From an uncultured Clostridia bacterium (GTDB taxonomy: Bacteria; Bacillota; Clostridia; Oscillospirales; Ruminococcaceae), in contig CANRNN010000003.1 of NCBI GenBank assembly GCA_947632025.1, positions 124,001 through 188,000 of the forward strand: a stretch of DNA of 64,000 nucleotides, in the 5' to 3' direction. This document shows positions 24,427-34,179 of the stretch, piece after piece (the first letter of the stretch is position 1; every line of letters begins with the position of its first letter). Both the position numbers and the translations under genes were made by a program. The notes under the pieces are model-generated. The model had not been told where the DNA came from, searched no databases, and saw only the letters and a program-made list of their open reading frames with translations.

Positions 24427-25458
24427 TTAAATTGCCGTGAACATATATGTTGTTTTGAAATAATATTCCTCGCCCGCGTGAAGCACTGTGCTGGGAAAAT
24501 TCGGGTGATTCGGGGAATCGGGGAAATGCTGCGGTTCTAAACACAATCCGCCGTACTTGCAGTAGGTGTGACCGTGCTTTCCATGCTCGTTGTCAAGTCC
24601 TATTCCGATATAAAACTGCACAGCGGGCTGATTGGTAGCAATTACCATCATTCTTCCCGAATCGGGGTCATAGACCGAAGCCGCCGCGTCCTTGCCTTGT
24701 TCGGTAGAAAGGACGAAGTTGTTGTCGTAGCCGTTCGGAAGTCTGCCGTTGTCCATATCCTCGCCGACGCGCTTTTGCTTGTTGAAGTCGTAAGGCGTGA
24801 GCGCCACTGATTTCAGCGCTCCTGTAGGGATAAGCCCCTCGTCCACGGGAGTATATCTCGCGGAATTTATTTGTACGATATGGTCCTTGATATTTCCCTG
24901 TCCCTCGCCTTTAAGATTGAAATACGCGTGATTCGTGAGGTTTATGACTGTGTCCCTGTCGGAAACGGCGGTATATTCCACCTTATAGCCGTTGGAGATA
25001 AGCGTGTATTTTGCGGTAATATCAACCGCGCCGGGAAAATGCTCCTCTCCGTCGGGGCTATGGTACGTCATTTCGACGAAAGGCTCCGCTGCGTCCACTG
25101 CGTGCAGGATTTCCCAAACACGCTTGTTGTAGCCGTAAAATCCGCCATGAAGCGTATTTTCGCCGTCGTTTCTGGAAAGCTCATAATGTTCTCCGTTAAG
25201 CGAGAAACGTCCGAGCCCTATACGGTTTGCGTACCGTCCGACGGTCGCGCCGTGGCAGGAATTTCCGTTCGCGTATTCCTCAAGGGTATCGTATCCGAGA
25301 ACAACATCCGTAAATATCCCGTTCTTGTCCGGAGCCTCCACCGCCTGCACTGACGCGCCGAAATTAGTGACCGTCAACGAGTATCCTTCCTTGTTTTTAA
25401 GCGTGATAAGCAGACATCTGTACCCGTTATAATACCCGAATTCCTTGCTCTCTATCAT
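24427..25458 (-). CDS. galM: aldose 1-epimerase (mutarotase)
   Basis: 343 aa. Interconverts alpha and beta anomers of galactose, glucose and related sugars. Conserved blocks: TVTNFGASV (N-terminal sheet), GATVGRYANRIG, ENTLHGGFYGYNKRVWE, VINLTNHAYFNLKGEG (catalytic His) and, near the end, GGLCLEPQHFPDSPN (catalytic Glu). ATG at 25458 follows GGAGGTG by seven bases. It begins only 17 bases after the chemoreceptor stop, so both are very likely on one transcript. That pairing is unusual and could mean sugar-related taxis. Confidence 0.94.
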   Translation of the reverse strand: MIESKEFGYYNGYRCLLITLKNKEGYSLTVTNFGASVQAVEAPDKNGIFTDVVLGYDTLEEYANGNSCHGATVGRYANRIGLGRFSLNGEHYELSRNDGENTLHGGFYGYNKRVWEILHAVDAAEPFVEMTYHSPDGEEHFPGAVDITAKYTLISNGYKVEYTAVSDRDTVINLTNHAYFNLKGEGQGNIKDHIVQINSARYTPVDEGLIPTGALKSVALTPYDFNKQKRVGEDMDNGRLPNGYDNNFVLSTEQGKDAAASVYDPDSGRMMVIATNQPAVQFYIGIGLDNEHGKHGHTYCKYGGLCLEPQHFPDSPNHPNFPSTVLHAGEEYYFKTTYMFTAI

Positions 25459-25475
25459 ATAATTACACCTCCGCG

Positions 25476-27839
25476 TTAATATTTATCGCGTTCCATATTT
25501 ACAGTATAATTGACAGGCTGCATAGTAGCCTTTGAAACAGGCTGTGCGGCAGGAGTCGCCGTGCTTTCCGCTTTTACGGGAGCGGGAGCCGGCTTCGTTT
25601 CCGGAATAACGGGAGCCTCGCCCACAGAAGATGCGGAAGCGGGTTTCGCGGCAGGTCTTGCTGCGAATGAACCGGAAGGTTTTCCGACATTTGGCTTTTG
25701 TATATCACCCGGAAGAGTTATCGTCTTTGAACGCGCCGAGGTATTCAGGACGGGTTTCGGCTCGTTCTTTACCTCCTGCTTCGGCATTGCCGTAGCGGGC
25801 TTGGGCTTTTCTGCAGCGGCAGGTTTACTTTCAGCTGCCGCCTTTGGTCTTTCGGGAGCGGGTTTTGGTTTTTCCGCAGCAGCGGCTGACACGGACACGG
25901 GCTTGCTCTCTGATACGGCTTTAGGCTTGTTCACCGCTGTTTTTACGGGAGTCTGCGATTCGTCGATAATAAACTTGTCTACCGTTTCGCTCAACATTGC
26001 GGACTGCGCTGCGAGCAGCTGTGAGCTTTCCGCGCACTCTCCCGCCGAAGAGTTCACCTGATTTACGGACGCGGAGATCTTGTTCATACCCTCCATTACC
26101 CGCATTATGGACTGTGCCTGCTTGCCCGAAGCGTCGGCTATCTCTTCGACAACGCTTGCGGACTCTCTGGACTTTTCGACTATGGAATCAAGCATTTTAG
26201 CGGATTCGTTTGCTATCACAGTACCTCTGTCGACCGCTTTAAGGGAGTTTTCGATAAGTCCCTTTGAGGATTTCGCAGCTTCTGCGGCTTTCCCCGCGAG
26301 AGTGCCTACTTCCTCTGCGACAACGGCAAATCCCTTGCCCGCGTCGCCTGCCCGTGCAGCTTCGATAGCGGCGTTAAGCGCAAGGATATTTGTCTGGAAC
26401 GAAATATCCTGAATAGCCTTGATGATATTCGCTATTTCGGACGAGGTGTCGTTTATGTACTTCATAGCGCCGACCATCTCGTTCATCTTCTCGTTGGCTT
26501 CGTTCATAGCGTCGACGGTCTGTTCGGCTGTGCGGCGGGCAACATCGGCTTTATCGGCGCTTTCGTTTATCTGGTCGCGGACGTTTCCGAGGCTTTCGGA
26601 AAGTTCCTCAACGATAGCTGCCTCCTCGGAAGCCGCCGTAGACAGCGCTGCCGAGTTCGTCGACATCTGTGCAGAGGACGCGCTCACCTTGCTTCCCGCG
26701 CTGTCGATCTTCGCGATGACATCGCGCATTGATGTGACTATACTTTCAAGAGAATTCTTGACAGGCAGAAAATCGCCGAGGTACTGTGCTTTCGGGCGGA
26801 CGCAGAGGTTCTCGTTCGCTATCTGCTCTGCCGTTGAAGAAATATCCTCTATGATGTTGCTGTTGATATTCGCGAGATTGTTTACGGCGCCCGCCAGTTC
26901 ACCGAGTTCGTTTTCTGTTTCTATCTCGACCTTTTTAGAGGAGAGGTTGCCGTTGGACATTTCCATTATTTTCTCGCGGATAATTCCGAGCGGAAGTACT
27001 ATCTTTTTCCTTATTACGATATTGAAGAAGATGCCCAGTGCCGTCATAGCGGCAATAATTCCCAGATCCACGAAGAACGCTATAATAATGCCGTTATAGT
27101 ATTCGCCGCTCCTTGCGCACACGAGCAGTGTCCAGCCCGATTCGCCGATAGCCTCGGCGGAATAGACCTTGCGGCTGCCGCTTTCGCCTTTCGGGTGGAT
27201 ATCGACGAGCGAATGACCCGCGCCCATAACATAATTGGGATAACTCTCGCTGAAATCGTTATTTTCGGCGGACGCGGCAATGACCGTTCCGTTATCGGAC
27301 AGAATAAACACGTCGCAGGCGTTGCCGGATATGATACCGTCGAGCTTTGCGGCTTTCATATGCGACACGAGCGCCGCTCCGGAATTTGTCTTTATTCCGA
27401 GGTAAAAATCTCCGCTTCTCGATGCGGGGGTAGTAATGACGGAGGACGTTGACGAAAGTCCCTTTGTCACCTCATCGGGCAGTGCATCGCCGTAGACGGT
27501 ACCGTCCGCGCCGATATATGTAAGTGCGAGGACGTTCTCGTCAAAGGACGCGATAAGCTCTGCGTGTGCAGTTTTTTCTTCGGGAGTTCCGTTAGCGAAT
27601 TCCCAGTCGTTTGCGTGGTCGCTTACGAGAATATTGAGATTTCTCAGACCGCTCTCGACGCTTGAAGCGCAGCCCCTTAGATTCTCGGCAAGCATAGTCT
27701 TGACGTTCTTCTCAGTCTGAGTATATTGAATGATAATACTCGCCGTGATGTTCAGCACCAGCCCCAGCATAAGCAATACGCTTATCATAACGATATTGCC
27801 CATAATAGAGCGTTTTGTTCTTGTGGGTTGTGTACCCAT
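25476..27839 (-). CDS. methyl-accepting chemotaxis protein with long Pro/Ala-rich tail
   Basis: 787 aa. TM1 about residues 13-37, a ligand-binding ectodomain of about 210 residues (Cache-like by length and position), TM2 about 249-275, then HAMP. The signalling hairpin tip [20 protein letters not shown] lies near residue 480, with [14 protein letters not shown] after it. After the coiled coil, residues 631-787 are low-complexity Pro-Ala-Lys-Glu sequence ([18 protein letters not shown] and similar), ending MERDKY. No CheR-binding pentapeptide is seen. ATG at 27839 is chosen because GGAGGTGA precedes it; the open frame upstream to 27920 crosses the promoter. Confidence 0.93.
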   Translation of the reverse strand: MGTQPTRTKRSIMGNIVMISVLLMLGLVLNITASIIIQYTQTEKNVKTMLAENLRGCASSVESGLRNLNILVSDHANDWEFANGTPEEKTAHAELIASFDENVLALTYIGADGTVYGDALPDEVTKGLSSTSSVITTPASRSGDFYLGIKTNSGAALVSHMKAAKLDGIISGNACDVFILSDNGTVIAASAENNDFSESYPNYVMGAGHSLVDIHPKGESGSRKVYSAEAIGESGWTLLVCARSGEYYNGIIIAFFVDLGIIAAMTALGIFFNIVIRKKIVLPLGIIREKIMEMSNGNLSSKKVEIETENELGELAGAVNNLANINSNIIEDISSTAEQIANENLCVRPKAQYLGDFLPVKNSLESIVTSMRDVIAKIDSAGSKVSASSAQMSTNSAALSTAASEEAAIVEELSESLGNVRDQINESADKADVARRTAEQTVDAMNEANEKMNEMVGAMKYINDTSSEIANIIKAIQDISFQTNILALNAAIEAARAGDAGKGFAVVAEEVGTLAGKAAEAAKSSKGLIENSLKAVDRGTVIANESAKMLDSIVEKSRESASVVEEIADASGKQAQSIMRVMEGMNKISASVNQVNSSAGECAESSQLLAAQSAMLSETVDKFIIDESQTPVKTAVNKPKAVSESKPVSVSAAAAEKPKPAPERPKAAAESKPAAAEKPKPATAMPKQEVKNEPKPVLNTSARSKTITLPGDIQKPNVGKPSGSFAARPAAKPASASSVGEAPVIPETKPAPAPVKAESTATPAAQPVSKATMQPVNYTVNMERDKY

Positions 27840-27891
27840 AAGAGTCACCTCCGAAAATATTTTTAATGTTTGATAAATTCCGGCTATATAA

Positions 27892-27920
27892 ATTGTACCA
27901 CAAACCGATTCTCTTGTCAA
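27892..27920 (-). promoter_or_regulatory. SigA-type promoter for chemoreceptor-galM
   Basis: On the minus strand TTGACA (27920-27915), 17 bases, TACAAT (27897-27892). This separates the chemoreceptor transcript from the kinase gene just upstream. Confidence 0.8.
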
Positions 27921-27941
27921 GGATTTTCGGTAAAAATCGCG

Positions 27942-28967
27942 TTACTCTCTCGTATCGGGAAGCTCCTTCTCGAAGCGTATTGTAAATTCCGCGCCTGTAA
28001 TGCCGTCCGAGCGGTTTTTCGCGGATATCGTATGCCCCAGACGTGAGCATATTCTCTTTGTGAGGTACAAACCTATTCCTGTCGAACGGTTTTCGGCTCT
28101 GCCGTTGAGTCCTGTGAATCCGTGTTCAAATATCCTCGGCAGGTCCTCAGCGGGGATACCCGTTCCCGTATCGCGCACTGTAAGCTCCACAAAATTCCCG
28201 ATATCCTCCGTTACTATTTCCACAGCACCTTCGCGCGTGTACTTGAGGGCGTTTGAAATAAGCTGCTCCACAGCAAAAAGAAGCCACTTTTCGTCCGTTA
28301 GCACCTCGATTTTTGTCGGAGAATACAAAAGCCTTATCTTCCTGCGGATAAACTGCTGAGAAAAACGCTTTACGGCGCTTTTTACAATTTTATCCGCAGA
28401 AACGCTCCCGAAAACGAAATCGTCCGAATTATCCTCCAGACGAACGTAGCAGAGCGTCATTTCGGCGTACCTTTCTATTTTCCGCAGTTCGTCCGTCAGC
28501 TCTTCGGTGAATTCGTGGGGGTAAATCTCGTCCTCGCCGGCTTCCTTCAAAGCGAGGTACATCGCTGAGATCGGCGTTTTTATCTGATGCGTCCACAGCG
28601 TGAAATATACCGAGGAATCCTCCGCTCGCTTTTCGGCTTCCTCCGAAAGTCTGTTCTTTTCCTCGCACAGAATATGAATAAGCTCCTCATAGCCCAGCTC
28701 TATCACATCGGAGGTTTCGGGAAGATGCTCATCTGTAAGCAGTATCTCATGCTTCAGCGCTTCGAGTATCCTGTGCTTTCTCGCAAATTCGGCAAGATCC
28801 CAGACGGCTGCAAAGGCGAAAACAATGAACGAAATAAGCTCCGCATAAAACACCGCTACCGTCGGCACTCCGTAAATTACCATAAGCAGCGCGAAAACAG
28901 CCATACATATCCCCGCTGTGACGATCGCCCGAACGTGTCCTTTAAGGAACAGAAAAAACGTTTTCAC
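27942..28967 (-). CDS. BceS/GraS-like intramembrane sensor histidine kinase
   Basis: 341 aa. Two membrane helices close together (about residues 12-32 and 37-58) with almost no extracellular loop, the hallmark of intramembrane-sensing kinases that answer to cell-envelope antibiotics. The phosphorylation site is WTHQIKTPISAMYLAL (His near 132), in the style of BceS/GraS. The HATPase motifs QLISNALKY and STGIGLYLTKRIC are intact. Usually such kinases sit beside a response regulator and a BceAB transporter; neither is here. The start overlaps the cca stop by four bases. Confidence 0.88.
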   Translation of the reverse strand: MKTFFLFLKGHVRAIVTAGICMAVFALLMVIYGVPTVAVFYAELISFIVFAFAAVWDLAEFARKHRILEALKHEILLTDEHLPETSDVIELGYEELIHILCEEKNRLSEEAEKRAEDSSVYFTLWTHQIKTPISAMYLALKEAGEDEIYPHEFTEELTDELRKIERYAEMTLCYVRLEDNSDDFVFGSVSADKIVKSAVKRFSQQFIRRKIRLLYSPTKIEVLTDEKWLLFAVEQLISNALKYTREGAVEIVTEDIGNFVELTVRDTGTGIPAEDLPRIFEHGFTGLNGRAENRSTGIGLYLTKRICSRLGHTISAKNRSDGITGAEFTIRFEKELPDTRE

Positions 28968-30445
28968 TTCTTGTCCTTTTTGGAGAAGATAGGCTCGGAG
29001 CGTCTGTCGCCTGCTTTGTTCCTGAGAGTTTCACGCTCAGTGCGCGCCCGTATGCGCTCCTCCAGACGGGACTTGCTCTTTTCGGCGATATCCAGCAGCA
29101 TGAGCCGATTGTTGAACGAGGGCTTGTCGAGTACTATATCGAACAGAGCGTCCATAAGCTCGTCGGCTTCGTCGTCGCTTCGGACAAGCCGGCGGTCGAT
29201 AAGCTCGCGCTTAGTTACGGCAAGCTGACTTATGTCGTAGCACTCTCCCGTGTTGATTATTTCGTCAAGCGCCGCAAGTGCAGCACGCGCCTTTGCGGTT
29301 TCGGGAGTGTTCGGGTCGACCTTACGCGCCCTGCTGTCGGCTATTTCGCACTGAATGAGCATTTTCAGATCTGATGCGCCAAGCTCGCGTATAAGCGCTT
29401 TCAGTTCTTTTCTGTCCTCAGGAATGGGAACATCATGGTGGAACACGAGCCAGCTTATTTCGTCCGCGAGATTTTTCGGAAACTCAAGCCTGCGCATAAT
29501 TCCCTCGGCGATGAGCCTTCCGCGCTCTCCGTGACCCTTGAAATGCCCCATACCGTTTTTGTCTATCGACATACAATCGGGCTTTCCGAGGTCGTGGAAC
29601 AGCATGGCAAAGCGTATTTCGGGTTCCGGCAGAGCATATCCCACAGCCTTGCAGGTATGCGTCCACACATCATAATCGTGATACGGGGTCTGTTGTTCAA
29701 AGTCGACACACTGCTCTATTTCGGGCAGGACATAAGAGATTATATCGGAATTCTGTTCCAAAGCCCTCGCGGCGAATTTTCCCATAACAATGCGCTGCAG
29801 CTCCTCACGCAGGAGGTCAGTTTCAGCGTAATCGAAGCAGGTGACATTGGCACGCATACAATTTTTTGTCTGCTCCTCTATCTCGTATTCGTCCTCGGAG
29901 CAGTAGCGGACGGCTTCGAGAAGTCTTGACGGCTTCGAGCTGAAGCTTCTTGTCATATCGTAGATGGTTTCCGCCGTAGGCACTCCGCCGATCTTTACAT
30001 TTACGGTGACATTCTCGCCGATAGCGACGACCTGACGTATATCGCCCATAAGCGCGCTTTTGCCGTCGTAAGGGTCTATAAGTCCCGTTTTTGGTGAATA
30101 CGCCATAGCGTTCATTGTAAAGCCGCGTCTTGCAAGGTCGGTTTCAAGGTCGGGAGCGTACATCACGCGGTTTCCGAACACCTCGCGCCTGTATGGCGAA
30201 ATCTGGATAACCATACCGAGAATAGTTACCATTATCTCGCCCCTTGCCATTCCCTCATCGGATATCCTGTACTCTCTGAAAGCGAACATTATGTCGTTTA
30301 TCTCGGCGTTTGTGACGATGTCGAAATCCTGCGGGGAGTTTCCGAGCATCAGTTCTCTCACGCAAGCGCCGACGATATACGCGTCGAATCCAGCGCTTTC
30401 GAGCCGCTCGATGGCTTCCTTTATTTGTTCGGGAAGAATTATCAT
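28964..30445 (-). CDS. cca: CCA tRNA nucleotidyltransferase with HD domain
   Basis: 493 aa. Adds or repairs the 3' CCA end of tRNAs. The nucleotidyltransferase head has YIVGACVRELMLGNSPQDFD (about residues 22-42); the usual Gly-Gly and Arg-Asp are Gly-Ala and Arg-Glu, but the two catalytic aspartates in DFD remain. LARRGFTMNAMAY is the second conserved block. About 25 extra residues separate DPYDGKSALM from the RLLEAVRYCSE arm motif. An HD domain follows (LFHDLGKPDCMSIDKNG, VFHHDVP). Close relatives could be poly(A) polymerases, so the tRNA role is probable rather than certain. Confidence 0.87.
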   Translation of the reverse strand: MIILPEQIKEAIERLESAGFDAYIVGACVRELMLGNSPQDFDIVTNAEINDIMFAFREYRISDEGMARGEIMVTILGMVIQISPYRREVFGNRVMYAPDLETDLARRGFTMNAMAYSPKTGLIDPYDGKSALMGDIRQVVAIGENVTVNVKIGGVPTAETIYDMTRSFSSKPSRLLEAVRYCSEDEYEIEEQTKNCMRANVTCFDYAETDLLREELQRIVMGKFAARALEQNSDIISYVLPEIEQCVDFEQQTPYHDYDVWTHTCKAVGYALPEPEIRFAMLFHDLGKPDCMSIDKNGMGHFKGHGERGRLIAEGIMRRLEFPKNLADEISWLVFHHDVPIPEDRKELKALIRELGASDLKMLIQCEIADSRARKVDPNTPETAKARAALAALDEIINTGECYDISQLAVTKRELIDRRLVRSDDEADELMDALFDIVLDKPSFNNRLMLLDIAEKSKSRLEERIRARTERETLRNKAGDRRSEPIFSKKDKK

Positions 30446-30498
30446 AAATTTCTCCTTTATTATTCAATTACAAGCTGAGTCCATTAGTCCACATCTTT

Positions 30499-30527
30499 AT
30501 TATACTACAATCTTTTACCGAATTCAA
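30499..30527 (-). promoter_or_regulatory. SigA-type promoter for cca-kinase
   Basis: On the minus strand TTGAAT (30527-30522), 17 bases, TATAAT (30504-30499). Confidence 0.72.
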
Positions 30528-30568
30528 GCTGTTTTCACAGAGTATTTCAAAAATATTCACAAAAACAC

Positions 30569-30597
30569 TTGCATTTTGTTGAGAGTTATTGTATAAT
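30569..30597 (+). promoter_or_regulatory. SigA-type promoter for the EF-G-like gene
   Basis: TTGCAT (30569-30574), 17 bases, TATAAT (30592-30597). The gene begins 63 bases later after a GGGGGAT ribosome site. Confidence 0.72.
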
Positions 30598-30659
30598 AAA
30601 TACAAGAAGTTGTTTTAAATTGTTAAAGCACTTTAATTAACTAACAGGGGGATAAAGCA

Positions 30660-32663
30660 ATGAAAACTTTTTCAGCCGACAAAATCAGGAACGTCGTTCT
30701 CGCGGGTCACGGCGGGAGCGGCAAAACCGCGCTTGCGGAAGCAATGCTCTTTAAGTGCGGTCTTATCGACAGAATGGGTAATACCGCCGACGGCAGCACA
30801 GTGTGCGACTTCGACGCGGAGGAGATCAAACGCAAGCTGTCAATAAATGCCTCGCTTGTCAATATGACGTGGAAAGACACAAAGATAAACGTTATAGACG
30901 CTCCCGGCGGATTCGATTTTGCGGGCGGAATGTACGAGGGCGTCCGTGCGGCTGAAAGTATGATAATCACCGTAAACGGTAAGGACGGAGTATGCCCCGG
31001 CACAATGAAGGCGTATCAGCTGGCTATGAAAAACAACAAGGCACATATGCTTGCAGTCACCTGTATGGAGGTGGAAAACAGCGACTTCTACCGTGTGTTC
31101 ACACAGATGAAGACCGTGTTCGGTCCGTCCGTCTGCCCTATAGTCGTGCCGTATGACAAGAACGGTCCCGTCGAGGCTTACATCAATCTTCTGACTATGA
31201 AGGCGTATAAGTACGACAAGAAGGGCATACCTACAGAGGTGGAAATGCCCGCCTCCGAAAACCGTATAGCGGGACTTCGTGCGGCTATGGCTGAGGCTGT
31301 CGCCGAAACTAACGAGGAATTTATGGATAAATTCTGCAGCGAGGTGGAATTTACTCACGACGAACTTGTCAAAGGTATCCACGACGGAGTGGCAAACGGA
31401 ACGATAACTCCCGTTGTCTGCTGCGCTAACGATACTCTTTCGGGTGTGGATATGCTGCTTGATGCCGTGGTTTCCATGCTCCCGTCGCCGAACGAAAGAA
31501 AACTTGAAAAAGCAGGCGGAACTGTTCTCGAATACGACGAAAACAAGCCTTTCAAGGGCGTGGTGTTCAAAACTGTAGCCGACCCGTTCGTTGGAAAGAT
31601 AAGCTTTGTAAAAGTGGTTCAGGGAAAGCTTACCGCAAAATCCGTCCCGGTAGATACCGACGGGCGTGAGATGCGCTTCGGAAAGCTGGTCACTGTCTGC
31701 GGCAAGAAGCAGGAGGATGCAGCCGAGATACTCGCGGGCGACATCTGCGCCGTCACGAAAATAGAAGCCAATACCGGCGATACCCTCTGCGACCCCTCCG
31801 ATAAGACCGCGCTGGAGGGAATGGAGTTTCCGAAAGCCTGCTACTTCCGCGCTGTTACTCTTGCGGGCGGCGGCGATGAAGGCAAGCTCTCCGACGCTAT
31901 CAGAAAACTTCTGGCAGAGGACAAGACACTCGAATACGTCCACAATCACGAAACCCACGAGCGCACGGTCGGGGGCTTGGGCGACCAGCACCTCGAAGTT
32001 ATGGCGCAGAAGCTCAGAACAAAATTCGGAGTCGACGTAAAGCTCTCCGCTCCGAAGATCGCGTACCGCGAAGCTATCCGGAAGAAAGTCCTCATCGAAA
32101 GCAAATACAAAAAACAGTCGGGCGGTCACGGGCAATACGGTCACGTCAAGATAGAGTTTGAACCGACCACGGAGGACGATCTGATATTTGAGGAGAAGAT
32201 CTTCGGCGGCTCTGTCCCGAAGAATTTCTTCCCCGCCATTGAAAAGGGACTTCACGAGGCAGCGGAAAAAGGCTCTATCGGAGGTTATCCCGTTGTCCGT
32301 GTTAAGGCAACGCTTATCGACGGAAGCTACCACCCCGTCGACAGCTCGGAAATGTCGTTCAAGACGGCAGCTTCTATGGCGTTCAAGGATTGCCTTGCAA
32401 AAGCCGACCCGTATTTGCTGGAGCCCATCTATTCGTACAAGATCCTTGTACCCGACGACAAACAAGGCGATATTATGTCGGTCATCTCCAAAAAACGCGG
32501 AACGGTGCTGGGTCTTAATTCACTGGAAAACGCCATGACGGAGGTACTCGCGGAAGCTCCCGAAGCGGAAATGCAGGATTTCGCGCTGCTGTTAAGGCAG
32601 ATAACGCAGGGTATGGGCGAATTCACAAGCGAGTTTTCAAGGTACTCTGAATGTATCAAGTAA
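30660..32663 (+). CDS. elongation factor G-like translational GTPase
   Basis: 667 aa, a little shorter than true EF-G. P-loop GHGGSGKTALAEAM (about residues 17-30); G3 is DAPGGFDFAGG instead of DTPGHVDF, so the catalytic histidine is replaced by Gly. The G4 base-specificity motif, normally NKMD, reads VTCMEVE, losing both Asn-Lys and Asp. Domains II-V are complete: RTVGGLGDQHLEVMAQKL, KKQSGGHGQYGHVKIEFEP and ending TQGMGEFTSEFSRY. This is the EF-G2/FusA2-like branch found beside genuine EF-G in many Firmicutes. GTP hydrolysis may be weak or altered. The role is not established from sequence. Confidence 0.9.
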   Translation: MKTFSADKIRNVVLAGHGGSGKTALAEAMLFKCGLIDRMGNTADGSTVCDFDAEEIKRKLSINASLVNMTWKDTKINVIDAPGGFDFAGGMYEGVRAAESMIITVNGKDGVCPGTMKAYQLAMKNNKAHMLAVTCMEVENSDFYRVFTQMKTVFGPSVCPIVVPYDKNGPVEAYINLLTMKAYKYDKKGIPTEVEMPASENRIAGLRAAMAEAVAETNEEFMDKFCSEVEFTHDELVKGIHDGVANGTITPVVCCANDTLSGVDMLLDAVVSMLPSPNERKLEKAGGTVLEYDENKPFKGVVFKTVADPFVGKISFVKVVQGKLTAKSVPVDTDGREMRFGKLVTVCGKKQEDAAEILAGDICAVTKIEANTGDTLCDPSDKTALEGMEFPKACYFRAVTLAGGGDEGKLSDAIRKLLAEDKTLEYVHNHETHERTVGGLGDQHLEVMAQKLRTKFGVDVKLSAPKIAYREAIRKKVLIESKYKKQSGGHGQYGHVKIEFEPTTEDDLIFEEKIFGGSVPKNFFPAIEKGLHEAAEKGSIGGYPVVRVKATLIDGSYHPVDSSEMSFKTAASMAFKDCLAKADPYLLEPIYSYKILVPDDKQGDIMSVISKKRGTVLGLNSLENAMTEVLAEAPEAEMQDFALLLRQITQGMGEFTSEFSRYSECIK

Positions 32664-32680
32664 GTTAGATCCAACAGAAA

Positions 32681-32720
32681 ATCCCCCTTTCGGTTTGATC
32701 CGAGAGGGGGATATTTTTCT
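32681..32720. terminator. bidirectional terminator
   Basis: ATCCCCCTTTCGG (32681-32693) pairs with CCGAGAGGGGGAT (32700-32712), followed by ATTTTTCT. On the other strand it is followed by TTTTCTG, so it can also end the convergent MATE gene. Confidence 0.9.
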
Positions 32721-32733
32721 GTCATAATGCCGC

Positions 32734-34104
32734 TTATGCTTTTTCCACAATATTTGATATCCATACGCCCTTGCGAATAAGTATATATCCGACTGTCACC
32801 TTAATAAAATCAAGAGCCTGTACTATGGCATATATCCCAAGAATGGGGAGTGTAGTAAATTCGCAAAGAAGAGCCGCAGCCGTGACACTTACAACCCATG
32901 TGAACACACTGTCAAACAAAAATGTGACAAGCGTTTTTCCGCCGCTGCGGAGCGTGAAATAAAGAGCGTTCAGGAATCCCTGAAGCGGGAAAAACAGCGC
33001 CGTTATCACGATAAATCCCGTTGCGTAATTTTTGACATCGGCTGTAGTGTCATAGAGATTCGGGAACACGCCGGAGATCGCCACAAGAATTATCGTAAGC
33101 ACCGCCGAAACCGCTCCCGTAAACCACATAAGCCGAAACGCGTCTTCTTTTGCCTGCTTGTATTTTGACGCACCGAGCGTCTGACCGACGAGTATCCCGA
33201 CGGCGTTTCCGAGAGCGATAAATACGACGTTCAGCAAATTGCACAGTGCGTTTGAGATATTTAATCCTGCGACAATATCCAGACTTCTCTGCGAGTAGCA
33301 TTGTGTGAGCCGCGCTGTTCCGCCCGCCCACAAAAACTCGTTGAGAAATATGGGCAGACTTTTTTTGATTATCACGCCCGCAGTCGACTTTTTCACGAGC
33401 ATAGTTTTATATAGCCCGCGGAGGAAAAAGTGCTTCTTCTTTGCCGCGAACGCCCAGATGATCACTATCGCTGCCTCAACGATCCTTGCGGAAACGGTCG
33501 CTATCGCTGCGCCCTTAACGCCGAGCTTCGGGAATCCGAAATTCCCGTATATCAGAAGCCAGTTTCCGACAATATCCACAGCCACGGAAACAAGTCCTGC
33601 TACCATGGGCTTCACGGACGCTCCCGTTTCCCGCAGACTTCCTGCGTATATCTGCGTTATAACGAACGGCGGCAGTCCCCAGAGCATTATGTTCATATAG
33701 TCCAGTGCCAGAGCTTTCGTAAGCGCCGGATCAATATCGGCGCTTTCACCTTTCAGGTATAATTCCACGAGAAAACCCCCGCCGAACGCGAACAAAGGTA
33801 TCCCCACAAGCAGAACGAACACTCCTATCCAATGCTTGAGCCTTACCGTGCTTTGAAAGCCCTCTGTGTTGTTCTGCCCGTAATACTGCGCACCGTATAT
33901 TCCGGGACCCGAAAGTCCGCCGAATACCGCGAGATTGAACACGAAAATAAGCTGTCCCGCAATAGACACCGCCGTTATCGCCTCTGTGCCGAGACTTCCT
34001 ACCATTATGTTGTCGACAAGTCCTACGGCATTTGTAATGCCGTTCTGTATCATCATCGGAACGGCGAGCGTCAGCGCCCGCCGGAAAATAGCATTGTTTT
34101 TCAT
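32734..34104 (-). CDS. MATE family efflux transporter
   Basis: 456 aa with twelve predicted helices in two similar halves. The N-terminus has LTLAVPMMIQNGITNAVGLVDNIMVG, written here as two short conserved pieces: PMMIQNGITNAVGLVD and NIMVGSLGTEAITAV. The second half begins with LPIFLNEFLWAGGTA and includes LGNAVGILVGQTLGA. MATE proteins expel cationic drugs or metabolites using Na+ or H+. AAAGGAG precedes the ATG. The antiporter gene lies upstream in the same direction but a hairpin separates them. Confidence 0.93.
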   Translation of the reverse strand: MKNNAIFRRALTLAVPMMIQNGITNAVGLVDNIMVGSLGTEAITAVSIAGQLIFVFNLAVFGGLSGPGIYGAQYYGQNNTEGFQSTVRLKHWIGVFVLLVGIPLFAFGGGFLVELYLKGESADIDPALTKALALDYMNIMLWGLPPFVITQIYAGSLRETGASVKPMVAGLVSVAVDIVGNWLLIYGNFGFPKLGVKGAAIATVSARIVEAAIVIIWAFAAKKKHFFLRGLYKTMLVKKSTAGVIIKKSLPIFLNEFLWAGGTARLTQCYSQRSLDIVAGLNISNALCNLLNVVFIALGNAVGILVGQTLGASKYKQAKEDAFRLMWFTGAVSAVLTIILVAISGVFPNLYDTTADVKNYATGFIVITALFFPLQGFLNALYFTLRSGGKTLVTFLFDSVFTWVVSVTAAALLCEFTTLPILGIYAIVQALDFIKVTVGYILIRKGVWISNIVEKA

Positions 34105-34111
34105 ATTTCTC

Positions 34112-34151
34112 CTTTACAAAATAAAGCTCCCCGCTTTTTGCGGCGGGAAGC
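34112..34151 (-). terminator. terminator between antiporter and MATE genes (leftward)
   Basis: Read leftward GCTTCCCGC (34151-34143) pairs with GCGGGGAGC (34134-34126), followed by TTTATTTTG. It overlaps the region just upstream of the MATE ribosome site. Confidence 0.7.
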
Positions 34152-34179
34152 GCTTGTTTCTTTTGATTTTGACAGTATA

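Noticed and set aside
30840-32465. 541-codon open frame on the strand opposite the EF-G-like gene
   Set aside because: A complementary shadow of a strongly coding gene; no ribosome site, no domain.
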